Below are positions 5,104 through 5,160 of a stretch of 5,160 nucleotides of DNA, piece after piece (positions within the stretch are counted from its first letter, which is position 1; each line of letters opens with the position of its first letter). The DNA comes from Clostridia bacterium (GTDB lineage: Bacteria > Bacillota_A > Clostridia > Oscillospirales > CAG-272): assembly GCA_017462445.1 (NCBI GenBank), contig JAFTRB010000118.1, forward strand, positions 1-5,160. Direction: 5' to 3'. Under the pieces are notes generated by a model. The model was not told the origin of the DNA. It made no database searches and saw only the letters and a list, made by a program, of their open reading frames with translations. The position numbers and the translations under genes are program-made.

Positions 5104-5160
5104 TTGAATATAGATAATATCGTTCAGATAAATAAACCACATTTGTTCCGTCCGGAGCAA
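5104..5160 (+). CDS. Probable start of a third cassette gene (runs off the window)
   Basis: From TTG 5104 the frame stays open to the window end and gives 19 codons starting MNIDNIVQINKPHLFRPEQ. AGGGCGG (5094-5099 region) lies about 4-5 bases upstream and could serve as an imperfect ribosome binding site. There is no terminator in the 33 bases after the preceding stop, so co-transcription is likely. No ATG or GTG start is available in this frame after the stop at 5068-5070. The stretch is too short to judge a family, and the start choice is uncertain. Confidence 0.4.
   Translation, partial: MNIDNIVQINKPHLFRPEQ

Noticed and set aside
4753..5160. Minus-strand frame entering from the right edge
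   Set aside because: Mostly antisense to the four-helix membrane protein, no start evidence inside the window and no family features.
1..5160. CRISPR array, tRNA/rRNA genes, insertion sequences or integrase attachment sites
   Set aside because: Looked for spaced direct repeats, cloverleaf-type sequences, transposase motifs and terminal inverted repeats; none seen.

Overview
The window looks like a chromosomal segment of a Gram-positive, Clostridia-like bacterium. This is inferred from strong AGGAGG-type ribosome binding sites, a consensus sigma-A promoter, several intrinsic terminators, and trigger-factor-like chaperone genes flanking an RNase HI gene. No 16S or other taxonomic marker is present, so the assignment is tentative. 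All genes I accept lie on the + strand.

Region A (1-2591) holds the 3' end of a trigger-factor-like protein (1-378), a hairpin (389-426), rnhA encoding RNase HI (449-907), and a 557-residue protein (918-2591). The last has one N-terminal membrane anchor, two FKBP-like segments and a trigger-factor-type helical C-terminal region. rnhA and the third gene are tightly coupled, with the ribosome binding site of the latter overlapping the rnhA stop codon. The two chaperone-like proteins resemble each other at their C-termini, so rnhA appears to sit between two diverged paralogs. One inferred role is a cytosolic or ribosome-linked chaperone beside a membrane-anchored extracytoplasmic one.

Region B (2592-3107) has three consecutive hairpins, at least two of them convincing terminators, closing the chaperone transcript. 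A gene for a 67-residue Cys-rich, membrane-inserted or lipoprotein-like peptide (2904-3107) follows, behind a very strong ribosome binding site.

Region C (3108-3473) is 366 bases without a credible gene. It holds a hairpin whose U-tract faces the minus strand, an AT-rich inverted repeat, an elaborate 62-nt stem structure followed by a T-rich stretch, and then a perfect TTGACA-N17-TATAAT promoter. That promoter gives an inferred leader of about 115 nt.

Region D (3474-5160) is the transcription unit driven by that promoter. It encodes a 272-residue helical/coiled-coil protein whose N-terminal part resembles DUF4145/HEPN-type domains, then, overlapping by 17 nt, a 264-residue coiled-coil protein with four predicted membrane helices. 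A third open frame probably starts at a TTG at 5104 and runs off the window. The architecture suggests a cytosolic helical protein docking on a membrane partner through coiled coils. I do not recognise this cassette as a known system. It and the structured element upstream are the best candidates here for something undescribed.
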